Translations under genes and position numbers: made by a program | Origin: Beijerinckia sp. 28-YEA-48 | GTDB taxonomy: Bacteria; Pseudomonadota; Alphaproteobacteria; Rhizobiales; Beijerinckiaceae | Assembly: GCF_900104955.1 (NCBI RefSeq) | Contig: NZ_FNSI01000001.1 | Span: forward strand, 282,001-346,000 | Direction: 5' to 3' | DNA length: 64,000 bases | The notes under the pieces: model-generated | Database searches by the model: none | Told to the model about the DNA's origin: nothing | Seen by the model: the letters and a program-made list of their open reading frames with translations, nothing else | In this document: positions 35,774 through 43,732 of the stretch, piece by piece | How the letters are laid out: the number at the start of each line of letters is the position of its first letter | How positions within the stretch are numbered: position 1 is the first letter of the stretch

Positions 35774-35809
35774 TATATACGATCAAAAATGATTATAATC
35801 GATTTTATG
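35774..35809. promoter_or_regulatory. A/T-rich control region with TATATACGATCA site
   Basis: The start of this stretch reads TATATACGATCA and continues into overlapping inverted repeats (GATCA-AAAA-TGATT, GATT-ATA-ATC). It lies just upstream of the VanA-like gene. A near match, TATATTCGATCA, is found upstream of the HbpS-like gene at 39594-39605 on the other strand, suggesting one regulator, perhaps the cluster TetR. Confidence 0.4.
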
Positions 35810-35867
35810 TTCCGTAATGGCGTCCAGTGCCGGATATGAGGCCGGCGCTTGAGCGTCTGCGGTTCAA

Positions 35868-36635
35868 TTAGGCTGTGGCGGACGCGGTCGCCGCGACCGG
35901 GACAACACTCGCCGGAGCATCAACTGACGGGGCATAGGTGCTCTTGACCGCTGGGCGGCCGCGCATCCGCTCGAGCCACGCTTCAGTCCGCGGCGTTTTG
36001 GAGCCTGGGCCGAGGATGTCGGGGAAATAAGTCGCTATCCTGTCGACGTAGGGAAGCAGATCGATGTCGGCGAGCGTATAGGCTGCGCCCATGAGCCAGG
36101 GGCCTTCCCCGATCCCGGCCTCGATCTTGCTGACAATGCGCTTGGCGGCGTCCACTGCCTTTTGGTGGTCGTCCTGGGTGAAGCTGTTGTCGCTCGCTTT
36201 TTTCCACTGTTCGCGCCGTTCATCGGTGGGCACACGCGCGATCATCCGCTCATATTCTTGCGGGCTCAGCTTGGCGATGACGGGCTGGTAGAAGGCCCAG
36301 GTGTTGGGGACCACAGCGGCCAGGCCGTAGTTGTCGGCCAGCTTCGTCCACAGTCGCATCCGCGCGAGTTCGAGCGGATTGGTCGGGCGCAGCGGCGGCG
36401 TCGGGAAAACCGTGTCGAGGTATTCGTTGATCAGCATCGACTCGAGCACGGGTTCGCCGTCGTGCACGAGCGCCGGCACCACGCCGTTGGGATTGATCGC
36501 GAGGTACTCGGGGCCGTGATGTTCGAATTTGCGCAGGTCGAGAAAGTGGCTGCGGTAGTCGAGCCCCTTCTCCGCCAGGCACAGCCTGACCTTCTTCGAG
36601 CATGTCGTCAGCCCGGCATGATACAGCTCAAGCAT
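35868..36635 (-). CDS. Glutathione S-transferase family protein
   Basis: A 255-aa GST with an N-terminal thioredoxin fold (LELYHAGLTTCSKKVRLCLA, where Ser/Cys near residue 11 would activate glutathione; NPNGVVPALVHDG cis-Pro loop; ESMLINEYLD) and an alpha-helical C-terminal domain with the GPWLMGAAYTLADIDLLPYV motif. Bacterial GSTs of this type act as beta-etherases, dehalogenases or maleylpyruvate-like isomerases in aromatic catabolism, which fits the cluster. The ATG at 36635 has GGGAGG six bases upstream; a GTG at 36650 overlaps that site. The C-terminus ends in a low-complexity Ala/Val tail. Confidence 0.85.
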   Translation of the reverse strand: MLELYHAGLTTCSKKVRLCLAEKGLDYRSHFLDLRKFEHHGPEYLAINPNGVVPALVHDGEPVLESMLINEYLDTVFPTPPLRPTNPLELARMRLWTKLADNYGLAAVVPNTWAFYQPVIAKLSPQEYERMIARVPTDERREQWKKASDNSFTQDDHQKAVDAAKRIVSKIEAGIGEGPWLMGAAYTLADIDLLPYVDRIATYFPDILGPGSKTPRTEAWLERMRGRPAVKSTYAPSVDAPASVVPVAATASATA

Positions 36636-36731
36636 GGTGTTCCTCCCCACAGGCTCACTGCGTCGTCTGGTTTTCTTGGGCAGATGCGGTGCGACGACCC
36701 GCCGGTGCGGCCGGCAGATCGTCTTGGGCCG

Positions 36732-37130
36732 CTAGATCAGCTTGAAGCGTCCCGTGGCCAGGCCGATCTCGAGGGTCATCTTGCCTTCATTCACCAACCA
36801 CGGCCGGACCTGGAAGGTGCGCGCGCCGCTCGTATGCATCGGGTCCTTGGCCGCGATCTCGCGCGCTTCTTCGATCGACGATGCGCGGTAGATGACGAGG
36901 CCATCGCCTTCCCAATCCTGTTCATTGTCCGTCCAGTGCGGGCCGGCGGCGAACATGATGCCTTCGCGCTCAAGATATTCCTGGTAGCCCAGGTGTTCTG
37001 CGAGATTTTCCATGATCGGCCCGATGCCGTTCGTCGGCCGCGTGAAGATCGCGTAGAGCTGTTTCGCCAGATAGCCGCGCGTCCGGCACTCGTTGACGAT
37101 GTCGGCGGCGGGAACAGATTTTTCACTCAT
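36732..37130 (-). CDS. YciI-like small protein (second copy)
   Basis: A 132-aa protein with the YciI pattern: LYAIFTRPTNGIG, LAEHLGYQEYLEREGIMFAA, GPHWTDN, LVIYRASSIEEAREIAAKDP, MHTSGARTFQVRPWLVNEG. The DP.....G.....V.PW tail is typical. A strong AGGAGG site precedes the ATG. It lies between the larger Rieske gene and the GST gene in the leftward cluster. A lactone isomerase or chlorinated-intermediate enzyme is possible; the reaction is not known. Confidence 0.75.
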   Translation of the reverse strand: MSEKSVPAADIVNECRTRGYLAKQLYAIFTRPTNGIGPIMENLAEHLGYQEYLEREGIMFAAGPHWTDNEQDWEGDGLVIYRASSIEEAREIAAKDPMHTSGARTFQVRPWLVNEGKMTLEIGLATGRFKLI

Positions 37131-37343
37131 AGGGTCTTTCCTCCTTGGAGTTGTAATCGCAGCAGGTGCGGAACAGTTGACTGATCAGGTGTCGGCGAGT
37201 TGGCGACTTGTTGGCTCGGCCGCGATGGCGAATATCGCGCGCGGCATTGCGGCGATTAGCGACCCGCAGCCGGAGCCCTGGGGCCCCGGCATTCGCGGGC
37301 GATCATGCGCCGTCACGCTACGTCATGTCGCGCGTCCTTTGAC

Positions 37344-38552
37344 TCAATGGTCGGCTCCTCCCTTGGGCAGAAGCCCTTCGGGTCGCTCGAACTTGCGGAG
37401 CGGTCGCCCCTCCGCCAAGGCGGTCAGTTCCTCGGTGTAGAGCCGCCGGATGGCGACGATGCCGACATCGGTGGCGCCTAAGTTCTCGATGCCGCGGCGG
37501 CGATCGGCGATCACGCCCTGGCCCACCTGCACCACCTCGTCCTGCGCCAGCGGCACGTGATGGCACATCTCGGCGATCTGGTCGTAGTGCAGTTCGCCGC
37601 GCAGAACGCGCTGGGCGACGTCGTGCGCTTCTGCTTCCGCGTTCGCGAAATCCTTCCAGCGCTTCTTGTATTCCTCGCTCGGCGGGCCATTCATGAATGT
37701 TGCGATGGTGTGAACCTGCAGATGGGTCTCGTCATCGACGGGAACCCGGTAGTCGAGGAACATCTGCCACATGGTCTCCTCGCGGGTGCTCTCCTCGCCC
37801 TGCCGCTTGATGTTGTCGGGATGTACCATGAACATGCAGACGTTGGGCATGCCAAACTGCACGATCCGTTCGTTGCCATCCTGCTTCTTGGCGACCATGC
37901 GCAGGCCCCAGGGCGTCTTTTCACAAGACAGCTTCGGCAGAGCGTTCAGGTCCAGCCCTTCTAGAGCGGAGCGCTTGTGGGTGAACCACACGTGCGCCTC
38001 GTCCTGATAGTTCTCGATGTTCTGGAACCAGTTGCAGGCGCGGGTGTCGATCTGCGGCGACACGAACGACGCCTTCTCCCACTCCGGGTAGCGGACGAAT
38101 TCGGGCGGATCGCCTTCGCCAAGATACACCCAGATGAAGCCCAGATACTCCTGCGTCGGATAGCCGCCGATGCGGATGTTCTTCTTGAAGCCGGCGATCT
38201 CCATCGGCTGATCGACGCATTGCCCGTTCGGACCATAGGCCCAGCCATGATAGGGGCAGCGGATCACGTCGCCCTCGACCCAGCCCGTGCTCAGCATGGC
38301 GCCGCGGTGCGCGCAACGGTTGTCGACGCAATGGACCGCGCCTTCCTGGCTGCGGTACAGGGCGAGCTTCTGGCTCATGATGGTGAGCGGCTTTGAACGG
38401 CCGGGCTCCAGGTCACGGCTGCAGTAGATCGGATGCCAGAAGCGGCGCATATAGGTTCCTGCCAGAGTCCCGGGCCCGGTGCGGACGTAATCGACAGTTC
38501 CAGGATCGGCGAGGGGCGCCTGCTGCATGGGAATCTTCGTGTGCTCGTTCAT
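37344..38552 (-). CDS. Rieske ring-hydroxylating oxygenase, phthalate-dioxygenase type
   Basis: A 402-aa oxygenase alpha subunit. Rieske ligands C80/H82 (NRCAHRGAMLSTG) and C99/H102 (CPYHGWAYGPNG) are complete. The catalytic iron site D184, H187 and H192 lies in NYQDEAHVWFTHK. Length and layout fit the homo-oligomeric phthalate 4,5-dioxygenase group, which needs a separate FMN/[2Fe-2S] reductase; none is seen in the window. The ATG at 38552 has AAGGAG eight bases upstream and overlaps the stop of the GlcG/HbpS-like gene by four bases, so the two are coupled. It probably carries out the first attack on the aromatic substrate. Confidence 0.87.
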   Translation of the reverse strand: MNEHTKIPMQQAPLADPGTVDYVRTGPGTLAGTYMRRFWHPIYCSRDLEPGRSKPLTIMSQKLALYRSQEGAVHCVDNRCAHRGAMLSTGWVEGDVIRCPYHGWAYGPNGQCVDQPMEIAGFKKNIRIGGYPTQEYLGFIWVYLGEGDPPEFVRYPEWEKASFVSPQIDTRACNWFQNIENYQDEAHVWFTHKRSALEGLDLNALPKLSCEKTPWGLRMVAKKQDGNERIVQFGMPNVCMFMVHPDNIKRQGEESTREETMWQMFLDYRVPVDDETHLQVHTIATFMNGPPSEEYKKRWKDFANAEAEAHDVAQRVLRGELHYDQIAEMCHHVPLAQDEVVQVGQGVIADRRRGIENLGATDVGIVAIRRLYTEELTALAEGRPLRKFERPEGLLPKGGADH

Positions 38553-39565
38553 GACTGGTCTCCTTCGAATTGGGGGGTGCTCCACTCGGCGGCTGCGCGC
38601 GCCAGGTCCTGGGCGATCTTGAGGTCTTGGCAGTGAACGCCGACGGCGCCAGCGGATGCTGGAGGTGTGCCCAGAGGATGGGCGCCCGGCAGGGCCAGCA
38701 TTCGGAACGGAACGATGTCCATCAATCTGTCGAGGCTGGCGCCATACTGCGCGTGGGCCGCGATGTCGCCTGAGGGGATGGCGAAGTTGACGGCCGCGAC
38801 GGCGGTCGCCTGCGCGACATCGACTCCCATCGGCGCGGCGCCGTCCATGCGATCCAACGTTATGGGATCGCCGGATGCATCGACGATCACCACGCTCACG
38901 CGCACGTCACGGGCTGCGGCAAGTTCCAGAACGTAATCCGAGAGGGCGCGCGCCCGGGTCAGGACGGGTTGCCGGGAGGCGGGGCGCGCCGGGTCCATGG
39001 CGACGCCTTTCAGTCCGGGGGGCGGAGGGGCGCCATAGGCTTCAACCCAGCGCGCCCGATCGTCGCCGTGCTGCGGATTGTAGGGCGTGTCGAGTGCATA
39101 GCTGATGAGGATGTCCTCAAGATTCGCGGGCTCGCCGTCCGCGAGGAAAGCCGTGGGATCGACGCCAGGCGACTTGATGAAGGGGCCGATCCCCAGGCCT
39201 GTCGCGATGGCGCCCGTCACCCGGTTGCCCTCCTTGATCGGCATCCCGCCACCGCCGGGGAAGGGCTGATCGCGCATGACGGCTTGGTAGACGGCGAAGA
39301 CCGGCCCCCCGAACTTGGCCATCCGGGCGGCAAATTGCGCGCTGGGCTCGCCGTTTGCCGCGACACCGAAGGCCTTGGCACGCACCAAAGGCAACGCTCC
39401 GGGCGCGCACCCGTCCATCCTCACCGCGCTCACCGGAGCGCCCGACGGGTCGACCACGATGAAGGCGCCGGCCTTTTTGAACGACTCACATTTATCGACC
39501 GCCCGGCTGAGCTTGGCCCGGGCCTTCGACAGAGAGGTCGCCTTCGTAACGTCTTTCGGGTTCAT
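38549..39565 (-). CDS. Two-domain GlcG/HbpS-like (DUF336) protein
   Basis: A 338-aa protein built of two GlcG/HbpS modules. The first is at about residues 10-130 (KAGAFIVVDPSGAPVSAVRM, PLVRAKAFGVA, PGGGGMPIKEGNRVTGAIAT) and the second at about 205-330 (VSVVIVDASGDPITLDRM, DVAQATAVAAVNF). Single-domain members of about 140 aa are usual. They bind haem or small ligands and often sit next to Rieske or glycolate oxidation genes, with no settled reaction. It is the first gene of the leftward cluster and is coupled to the larger Rieske gene (ATGA). The two halves differ, so the duplication is old. The ribosome site is weak. Confidence 0.78.
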   Translation of the reverse strand: MNPKDVTKATSLSKARAKLSRAVDKCESFKKAGAFIVVDPSGAPVSAVRMDGCAPGALPLVRAKAFGVAANGEPSAQFAARMAKFGGPVFAVYQAVMRDQPFPGGGGMPIKEGNRVTGAIATGLGIGPFIKSPGVDPTAFLADGEPANLEDILISYALDTPYNPQHGDDRARWVEAYGAPPPPGLKGVAMDPARPASRQPVLTRARALSDYVLELAAARDVRVSVVIVDASGDPITLDRMDGAAPMGVDVAQATAVAAVNFAIPSGDIAAHAQYGASLDRLMDIVPFRMLALPGAHPLGTPPASAGAVGVHCQDLKIAQDLARAAAEWSTPQFEGDQS

Positions 39566-39593
39566 TATTTCTGAACTCGCTCTTTTTTGATCG

Positions 39594-39605
39594 TGATCGA
39601 ATATA
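39594..39605 (-). promoter_or_regulatory. Candidate operator TATATTCGATCA upstream of the cluster
   Basis: It lies about 30 bp before the HbpS-like gene within the 291-bp divergent region shared with the TetR gene. It differs by one base from TATATACGATCA at 35774-35785 and is followed leftward by a second CGATCA. Binding by the adjacent TetR protein is an inference. Confidence 0.4.
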
Positions 39606-39856
39606 GAGCGGCATCAGAATTCGAGTCAATGGCGGAATGGGCCTGAGATGTCTGGAGCGTTTCGCGCTTTGTCCTTGGGCGTGTCCTCGGCGCGCGACCC
39701 CCACCATGCGGGTCCCGGCCAGAGTGAGGGGGCGCATTTTAGTTCTTTGACGAGAGGACAATGGGCTATGAGTGCAACGATGCGCAGAATCGACGCCGCG
39801 GACCTTCTTCTTGCGCCGGGTCCGTGCGGCTGGCGGGAAATGGTCGGAGGCTTGCT

Positions 39857-40540
39857 ATGAACGGTGGCGCGAAAGACGGACAACCGCCCATCGGTCTGCG
39901 GGAACGACGCAAGGCTGAAAAGCTTGCGGCCATCCGGGGCGCCGCTCGGCACCTCTTCACGACACATGGTTTTCATGAGACACCTATGCGCGAGGTCGCG
40001 CGGATCGCGGACGTCGGGTTTGGTACCGTGTCGGCCTATGCCAGCGACAAGGTTGGCCTCGCGGCGATGCTGTTCGTTGAAGATCTCGATCAGCTGAATG
40101 ATCTGTTCACCACGATCGACCCCACCGGGCCGTTGCTGGATCAGGTGATCGCGAACTTCTCGCGGACCTTCCGGTTCTGGGCGACCAAACCGGAACTGAG
40201 CCGCGTCGTGCTGCCTAAGCTTGGTAATGCGGACAACCCGTATGTCGAGAAGATCATGCAGCGCCGGGCTACGATGCGCGCGGCGCTGATCGCCTGGCTG
40301 TACCAGTTCAAGCAGCACGGCGTCATCGCCAGCGGTTGCAACCTGGAACAGGCGGCGGAGCTTCTCTTCACGCTATACATTGGTTGCGTGAACGAGTGGC
40401 TGGGCGCGGGAGAAACCGTGATCGAAAGCGGCATCGAGCGTATGCGCTACCTCATGGAAATCCCTGTACTGGCGTTCCAGCATCTGGAGACCGTGTCCAC
40501 CGTTCCGAACGCGCGCAAAACACGCGGGCGCGATCGATAG
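39857..40540 (+). CDS. TetR family regulator of the aromatic cluster
   Basis: A 227-aa regulator. The TetR DNA-binding domain spans about residues 12-60: IRGAARHLFTTHGFHETPMR, then EVARIADVGFGTVSAYASDK, the usual helix-turn-helix with the K after the recognition helix. The C-terminal ligand domain is helical and diverged. An ATG at 39857 with GGAGG seven bases upstream is preferred; the frame extends upstream to 39761. It is transcribed divergently from the Rieske cluster and probably represses it until an aromatic inducer binds. Confidence 0.85.
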   Translation: MNGGAKDGQPPIGLRERRKAEKLAAIRGAARHLFTTHGFHETPMREVARIADVGFGTVSAYASDKVGLAAMLFVEDLDQLNDLFTTIDPTGPLLDQVIANFSRTFRFWATKPELSRVVLPKLGNADNPYVEKIMQRRATMRAALIAWLYQFKQHGVIASGCNLEQAAELLFTLYIGCVNEWLGAGETVIESGIERMRYLMEIPVLAFQHLETVSTVPNARKTRGRDR

Positions 40541-40639
40541 TCGCGTCCGATTGTTTCCTAGAAGTGTCTGGTCGACTCGGCGTTCGCGGAAGAGCTCGGC
40601 ATGCAGCTCCTAATCCGTGTCAAACACCCCTGGGTGAAA

Positions 40640-40840
40640 AAGGGCTCTATGATCGCTCTGTTCGTCTGCGTGCGCCGACCGCTCTGTTGCGCGCAGGTGC
40701 GACGGCGTCGAACGACGTTACTTGGTGGGCGCTGCCCCGACTTTCGTACCATCGATCTTCCCGGCAACCATGAGATGCTATTCGAAGCCGAGAACGCCAC
40801 CGCATTGCGCTACGCTTTTCTCACAGCGACCACGGCATAG
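40640..40840 (+). pseudogene. Remnant of an NRPS/PKS-type thioesterase domain
   Basis: Two pieces in different frames read together as the end of an alpha/beta-hydrolase thioesterase. APTALLRAGATASNDVTWWA resembles the strand carrying the acid residue. After a shift near 40735 comes PDFRTIDLPGNHEMLFEAEN followed by ATALRYAFLTATTA and a stop, with the typical GNH catalytic His motif. No start or upstream domain is present. It lies in a 360-bp gap between the TetR and DUF3617-like genes and suggests a deleted biosynthetic gene. Confidence 0.4.
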
Positions 40841-40901
40841 ATCGTGGCTCTACTATTATGTCTGGGGTTAGCTCCGCGGGTGTAAGGCGTATGAATGCTT
40901 C

Positions 40902-41351
40902 TCACGCCGCCAAGTACTGTCTGCGGATAATTTCAGCGAGCCGGAATAATACTGGAGCGTAGATAGGCACTCTTCCGCAAGCGGAGTCATAGGCCAGGGC
41001 AGGGACGGTGATCATGCCAACATAGGACGAGCCTTGATAGGTCGTTCGCGATGTCGTTGTGCTGGCATCGGCGCAGGTGGCGCTGAAGTCCACCTGGTTG
41101 CCATCGACGAGTACATCGTGAATTTGGCAGCCTTTCCAGTCGGACGACGTCTCTAGCCCCTTGCGGACGGACGCTGCCGGTCCGTTCATCGCATCGGCTT
41201 CCTGCTGGGAGATACATCGCGGGCCCGTTTGTCGGGTCGTCTTGCCGTTGATGACAGCGGTCGAGCGCCACAGGCCCGGTTCAAAGCGATCGGCAGCCCA
41301 GCCAACCTTACAACCAAGGACAAGTAGAGCCAGCACCAAGATGGGTTTCAC
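40902..41351 (-). CDS. DUF3617-like exported protein
   Basis: A 149-aa protein starting with a GTG at 41351 (GAGG eight bases upstream), 11 bp after the OmpA-like gene stop. A signal peptide (ILVLALLVLGCKVGWA) precedes DRFEPGLWRSTAVINGKTTR, the PGLW motif that opens DUF3617 proteins, and four Cys (about residues 46, 74, 92 and 124) that could form disulfides. The last 30 residues do not look like the family and may come from a shifted end. It is coupled to the OmpA-like gene, so an envelope role is likely. The function is unknown. Confidence 0.6.
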   Translation of the reverse strand: MKPILVLALLVLGCKVGWAADRFEPGLWRSTAVINGKTTRQTGPRCISQQEADAMNGPAASVRKGLETSSDWKGCQIHDVLVDGNQVDFSATCADASTTTSRTTYQGSSYVGMITVPALAYDSACGRVPIYAPVLFRLAEIIRRQYLAA

Positions 41352-41361
41352 GATCGATGCC

Positions 41362-42354
41362 TCAGTGCTTGACCAGTTCGACACGGCGGTTCTTCGCACG
41401 CCCGATCTCGTCACTATTAGGAGCGAGTGGAGCCGCCATGCCCGCTCCAAACGGAATCAGACGGTCGGTAGCGACACCATGCGTCTTCGCCAATACCTCG
41501 ACCACGGCCCGGGCACGACGCTGCGACAACCCCAGATTATAATCGAATTCGCCCTTGCCATCGGTGTGGCCGGTCACGATCAGGCGCAAGGAAGGTTGGG
41601 CTTGTAGGAGCTTGGCGATCTCTTGCAGTGTCGGCGCAGATTCTGTTTTCACTTTCGCTTTGTCGAAGTCGAACTGAATTCCGTAGAGGGCGACGCGTCC
41701 GGCATTGTCCAGCCCTGCGCGCATCTGCCCAGCATCGATGAAGGCAATTTGGTCGCCTTGCATCGGCTTGCTCTCGACAATGCGCATCGCGATAGAGGTG
41801 GAGCCCAAACCTTTGCCGGCCATGATTGCAACATAGACATCACCGGCGGGACGGCTCAGACGGGCGAGACGGTAGGTGATCGCCTGCCCATATTGGGCAT
41901 TGCGGCGTGTATCATCAAGGAAGCCGCCGAGCTGATAGAAGCCGGTATTGCCCGACAGGCATTCGCTATCGATGCAGGAGAAAAGGGTTTCGAATCCCTT
42001 GGCCTTCAGACTATCGGCAAAGTTGGCATCGATCTCCAGCGCCGAACGATCAGCGGGACCGCGATAGACGATACGGATGCTCTTGCCTTCCACGCGCAGG
42101 CGCAAATCATCAGGCAGAACAGCGGGCCATTCGAAGCGTCGCGGAATCGGCTTGGACAGAAAGTCCACACGGTCAAAATCCGAGGTCTGGTAAACGCTGA
42201 TCTCCGAACCCTTGTAACGGCCGACGAGCGGGTGATCGGCTGAGCCGGGAGCATCCTTGGCCATGACCGAGTGTGCGGCAAAAGCTAATAAACTGGCGAG
42301 TAGAGTAAGCACAGGGCGGCTTTTTGCCTGTGTGAGGGAGGAGCAGACCGGCAT
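41362..42354 (-). CDS. OmpA-family envelope protein
   Basis: A 330-aa exported protein. The signal peptide covers VLTLLASLLAFAAHSVMAKD. The N-terminal two-thirds (about residues 40-210) contain a DUF4892-like segment (DHPLVGRYKGSEISVYQTSD). The C-terminal 110 residues are an OmpA/MotB peptidoglycan-binding domain: FDFDKAKVKTESAPTLQEIA, LIVTGHTDGKGEFDYNLGLS, QRRARAVVEVL, and NRRVELV at the end. The ATG at 42354 has an AGGA site; an ATG at 42384 is an alternative. It likely links the outer membrane and cell wall. It is divergent from the LuxR-type gene. Confidence 0.8.
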   Translation of the reverse strand: MPVCSSLTQAKSRPVLTLLASLLAFAAHSVMAKDAPGSADHPLVGRYKGSEISVYQTSDFDRVDFLSKPIPRRFEWPAVLPDDLRLRVEGKSIRIVYRGPADRSALEIDANFADSLKAKGFETLFSCIDSECLSGNTGFYQLGGFLDDTRRNAQYGQAITYRLARLSRPAGDVYVAIMAGKGLGSTSIAMRIVESKPMQGDQIAFIDAGQMRAGLDNAGRVALYGIQFDFDKAKVKTESAPTLQEIAKLLQAQPSLRLIVTGHTDGKGEFDYNLGLSQRRARAVVEVLAKTHGVATDRLIPFGAGMAAPLAPNSDEIGRAKNRRVELVKH

Positions 42355-42491
42355 GGGAATCCTGTGAGTGGAAGCGAGGCGCATGAACGCTTGATCTCGT
42401 TCGGCTTTACTTCACGGTTACGCTACAAAACATTCCCCTGGCGGGGAGGATTTGCTAGCCTCGCCGCTCGGCAGGCCCGCGATCGTGACCA

Positions 42492-43541
42492 ATGGCAAGA
42501 CCCAATAAGCGCAAATGGCATGAACTCGATCTTCTCTGCCGGACGGGCGCGGGGGTTGCCGCCATCGCGCCCTTAGCCTGCCGGCTGCTACGTGAACTCA
42601 TTGGCGCCGATGCGGCCGCCCTATTCTGGATGGATAAGAACGGGCTACCGGAGGGGTTCTTCCACGAGGATTCTCCAGCCAGTGCGCAGGATCTCTTTCT
42701 GAACGAATTTGAACGGCTGTTTCTGGGGCCGAAGGAGCTCAATGTCGCGACCCTGGCAACGCTTGAAGGGCCTGGAATCGGGAACCTACTGGCGCCACCT
42801 ACGGCTTACTATCGATCCAATACGTTCAATCTTCTCGTCCGTGCGAGCGGCCACCATCATGCGCTCGATCTGCGAATCAACCATGAGGGGCGTCCGCGCG
42901 CCATAGCCCTACTGTTTCGGGCTCGTCAGCGGCCGTTTAATGACGCCGATCTTGCGACTCTGAAGCTGGCTACGGGTCCACTCGGGCGCGCCTTCATCGG
43001 CGGTGATTTCGAGGAGCAGTGGGAGCCAACACAGCTGCGGGGCCATGTCATCGTTGGTGCATCGGGCGATAATCTCTTGTTGATGAGCGAAGCGGCCCAG
43101 CAGATTTTGCAGCGGATGAATGCGGTCGGGCAACATATCCAAGTTGGTGGGGCGATCACTATGCCACCGCGTTTTATCCGCGATCTTTGTAAAGCGATTG
43201 AGGCTGGCGGCAATGCGCCCGGGCTGATGGAAATTCCAAATGGGCGTCTCGTCATCACACCCGAACGGCTGCGAACCCCCATGGGCGAACAGCCGGCGAT
43301 CCTGGTGTCTATGCACATCGAGACACCACGCAGTGTCAGGCTGATCGAGCAATTGCTCGCATTCGATTTGTCACCGAAACAGCGTAGCATCATGCTGGCT
43401 GCTGCGCTCGGACAAGATCGCGCTCAGGTTGCGGCACGGACCGGAACAAGCGCTGAAGCGCTCAAGAAACACCTCGGCGTTATCTATCAGGCAACAGGTA
43501 CAGCATCTTGGGATTCCATGGCACAGTTCCTGGCGCGTTGA
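42492..43541 (+). CDS. LuxR-type regulator with N-terminal GAF-like region
   Basis: A 349-aa protein. The N-terminal 170 residues look like a GAF-type sensor (LLRELIGADAAALFWMD...). A LuxR helix-turn-helix is visible at the C-terminus: LSPKQRSIMLAAALGQDRAQ then VAARTGTSAEALKKHLGVIY. The usual Glu of the LuxR motif is replaced, and the first helix is slightly diverged. No autoinducer-binding domain or receiver domain is obvious. The ligand is unknown. It is transcribed away from the OmpA/DUF3617 pair and may regulate it. Confidence 0.7.
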   Translation: MARPNKRKWHELDLLCRTGAGVAAIAPLACRLLRELIGADAAALFWMDKNGLPEGFFHEDSPASAQDLFLNEFERLFLGPKELNVATLATLEGPGIGNLLAPPTAYYRSNTFNLLVRASGHHHALDLRINHEGRPRAIALLFRARQRPFNDADLATLKLATGPLGRAFIGGDFEEQWEPTQLRGHVIVGASGDNLLLMSEAAQQILQRMNAVGQHIQVGGAITMPPRFIRDLCKAIEAGGNAPGLMEIPNGRLVITPERLRTPMGEQPAILVSMHIETPRSVRLIEQLLAFDLSPKQRSIMLAAALGQDRAQVAARTGTSAEALKKHLGVIYQATGTASWDSMAQFLAR

Positions 43542-43732
43542 CCGTTATTCCAAAAGAGGGCGACGGCCGATTACAGCCTGGTAAGACTTGTCATCGAGAC
43601 AAGATGGCATTCCATTCAGCGAAACAGCCGGACATTCCGCGGGCAGCTGCCATCTCTCCACCGTAGAAGCTAATAGGGTGCCGCTGACGATGGCGACAGC
43701 AACAGAAAACTTTGAGGGAGTTGGAACCGCCG

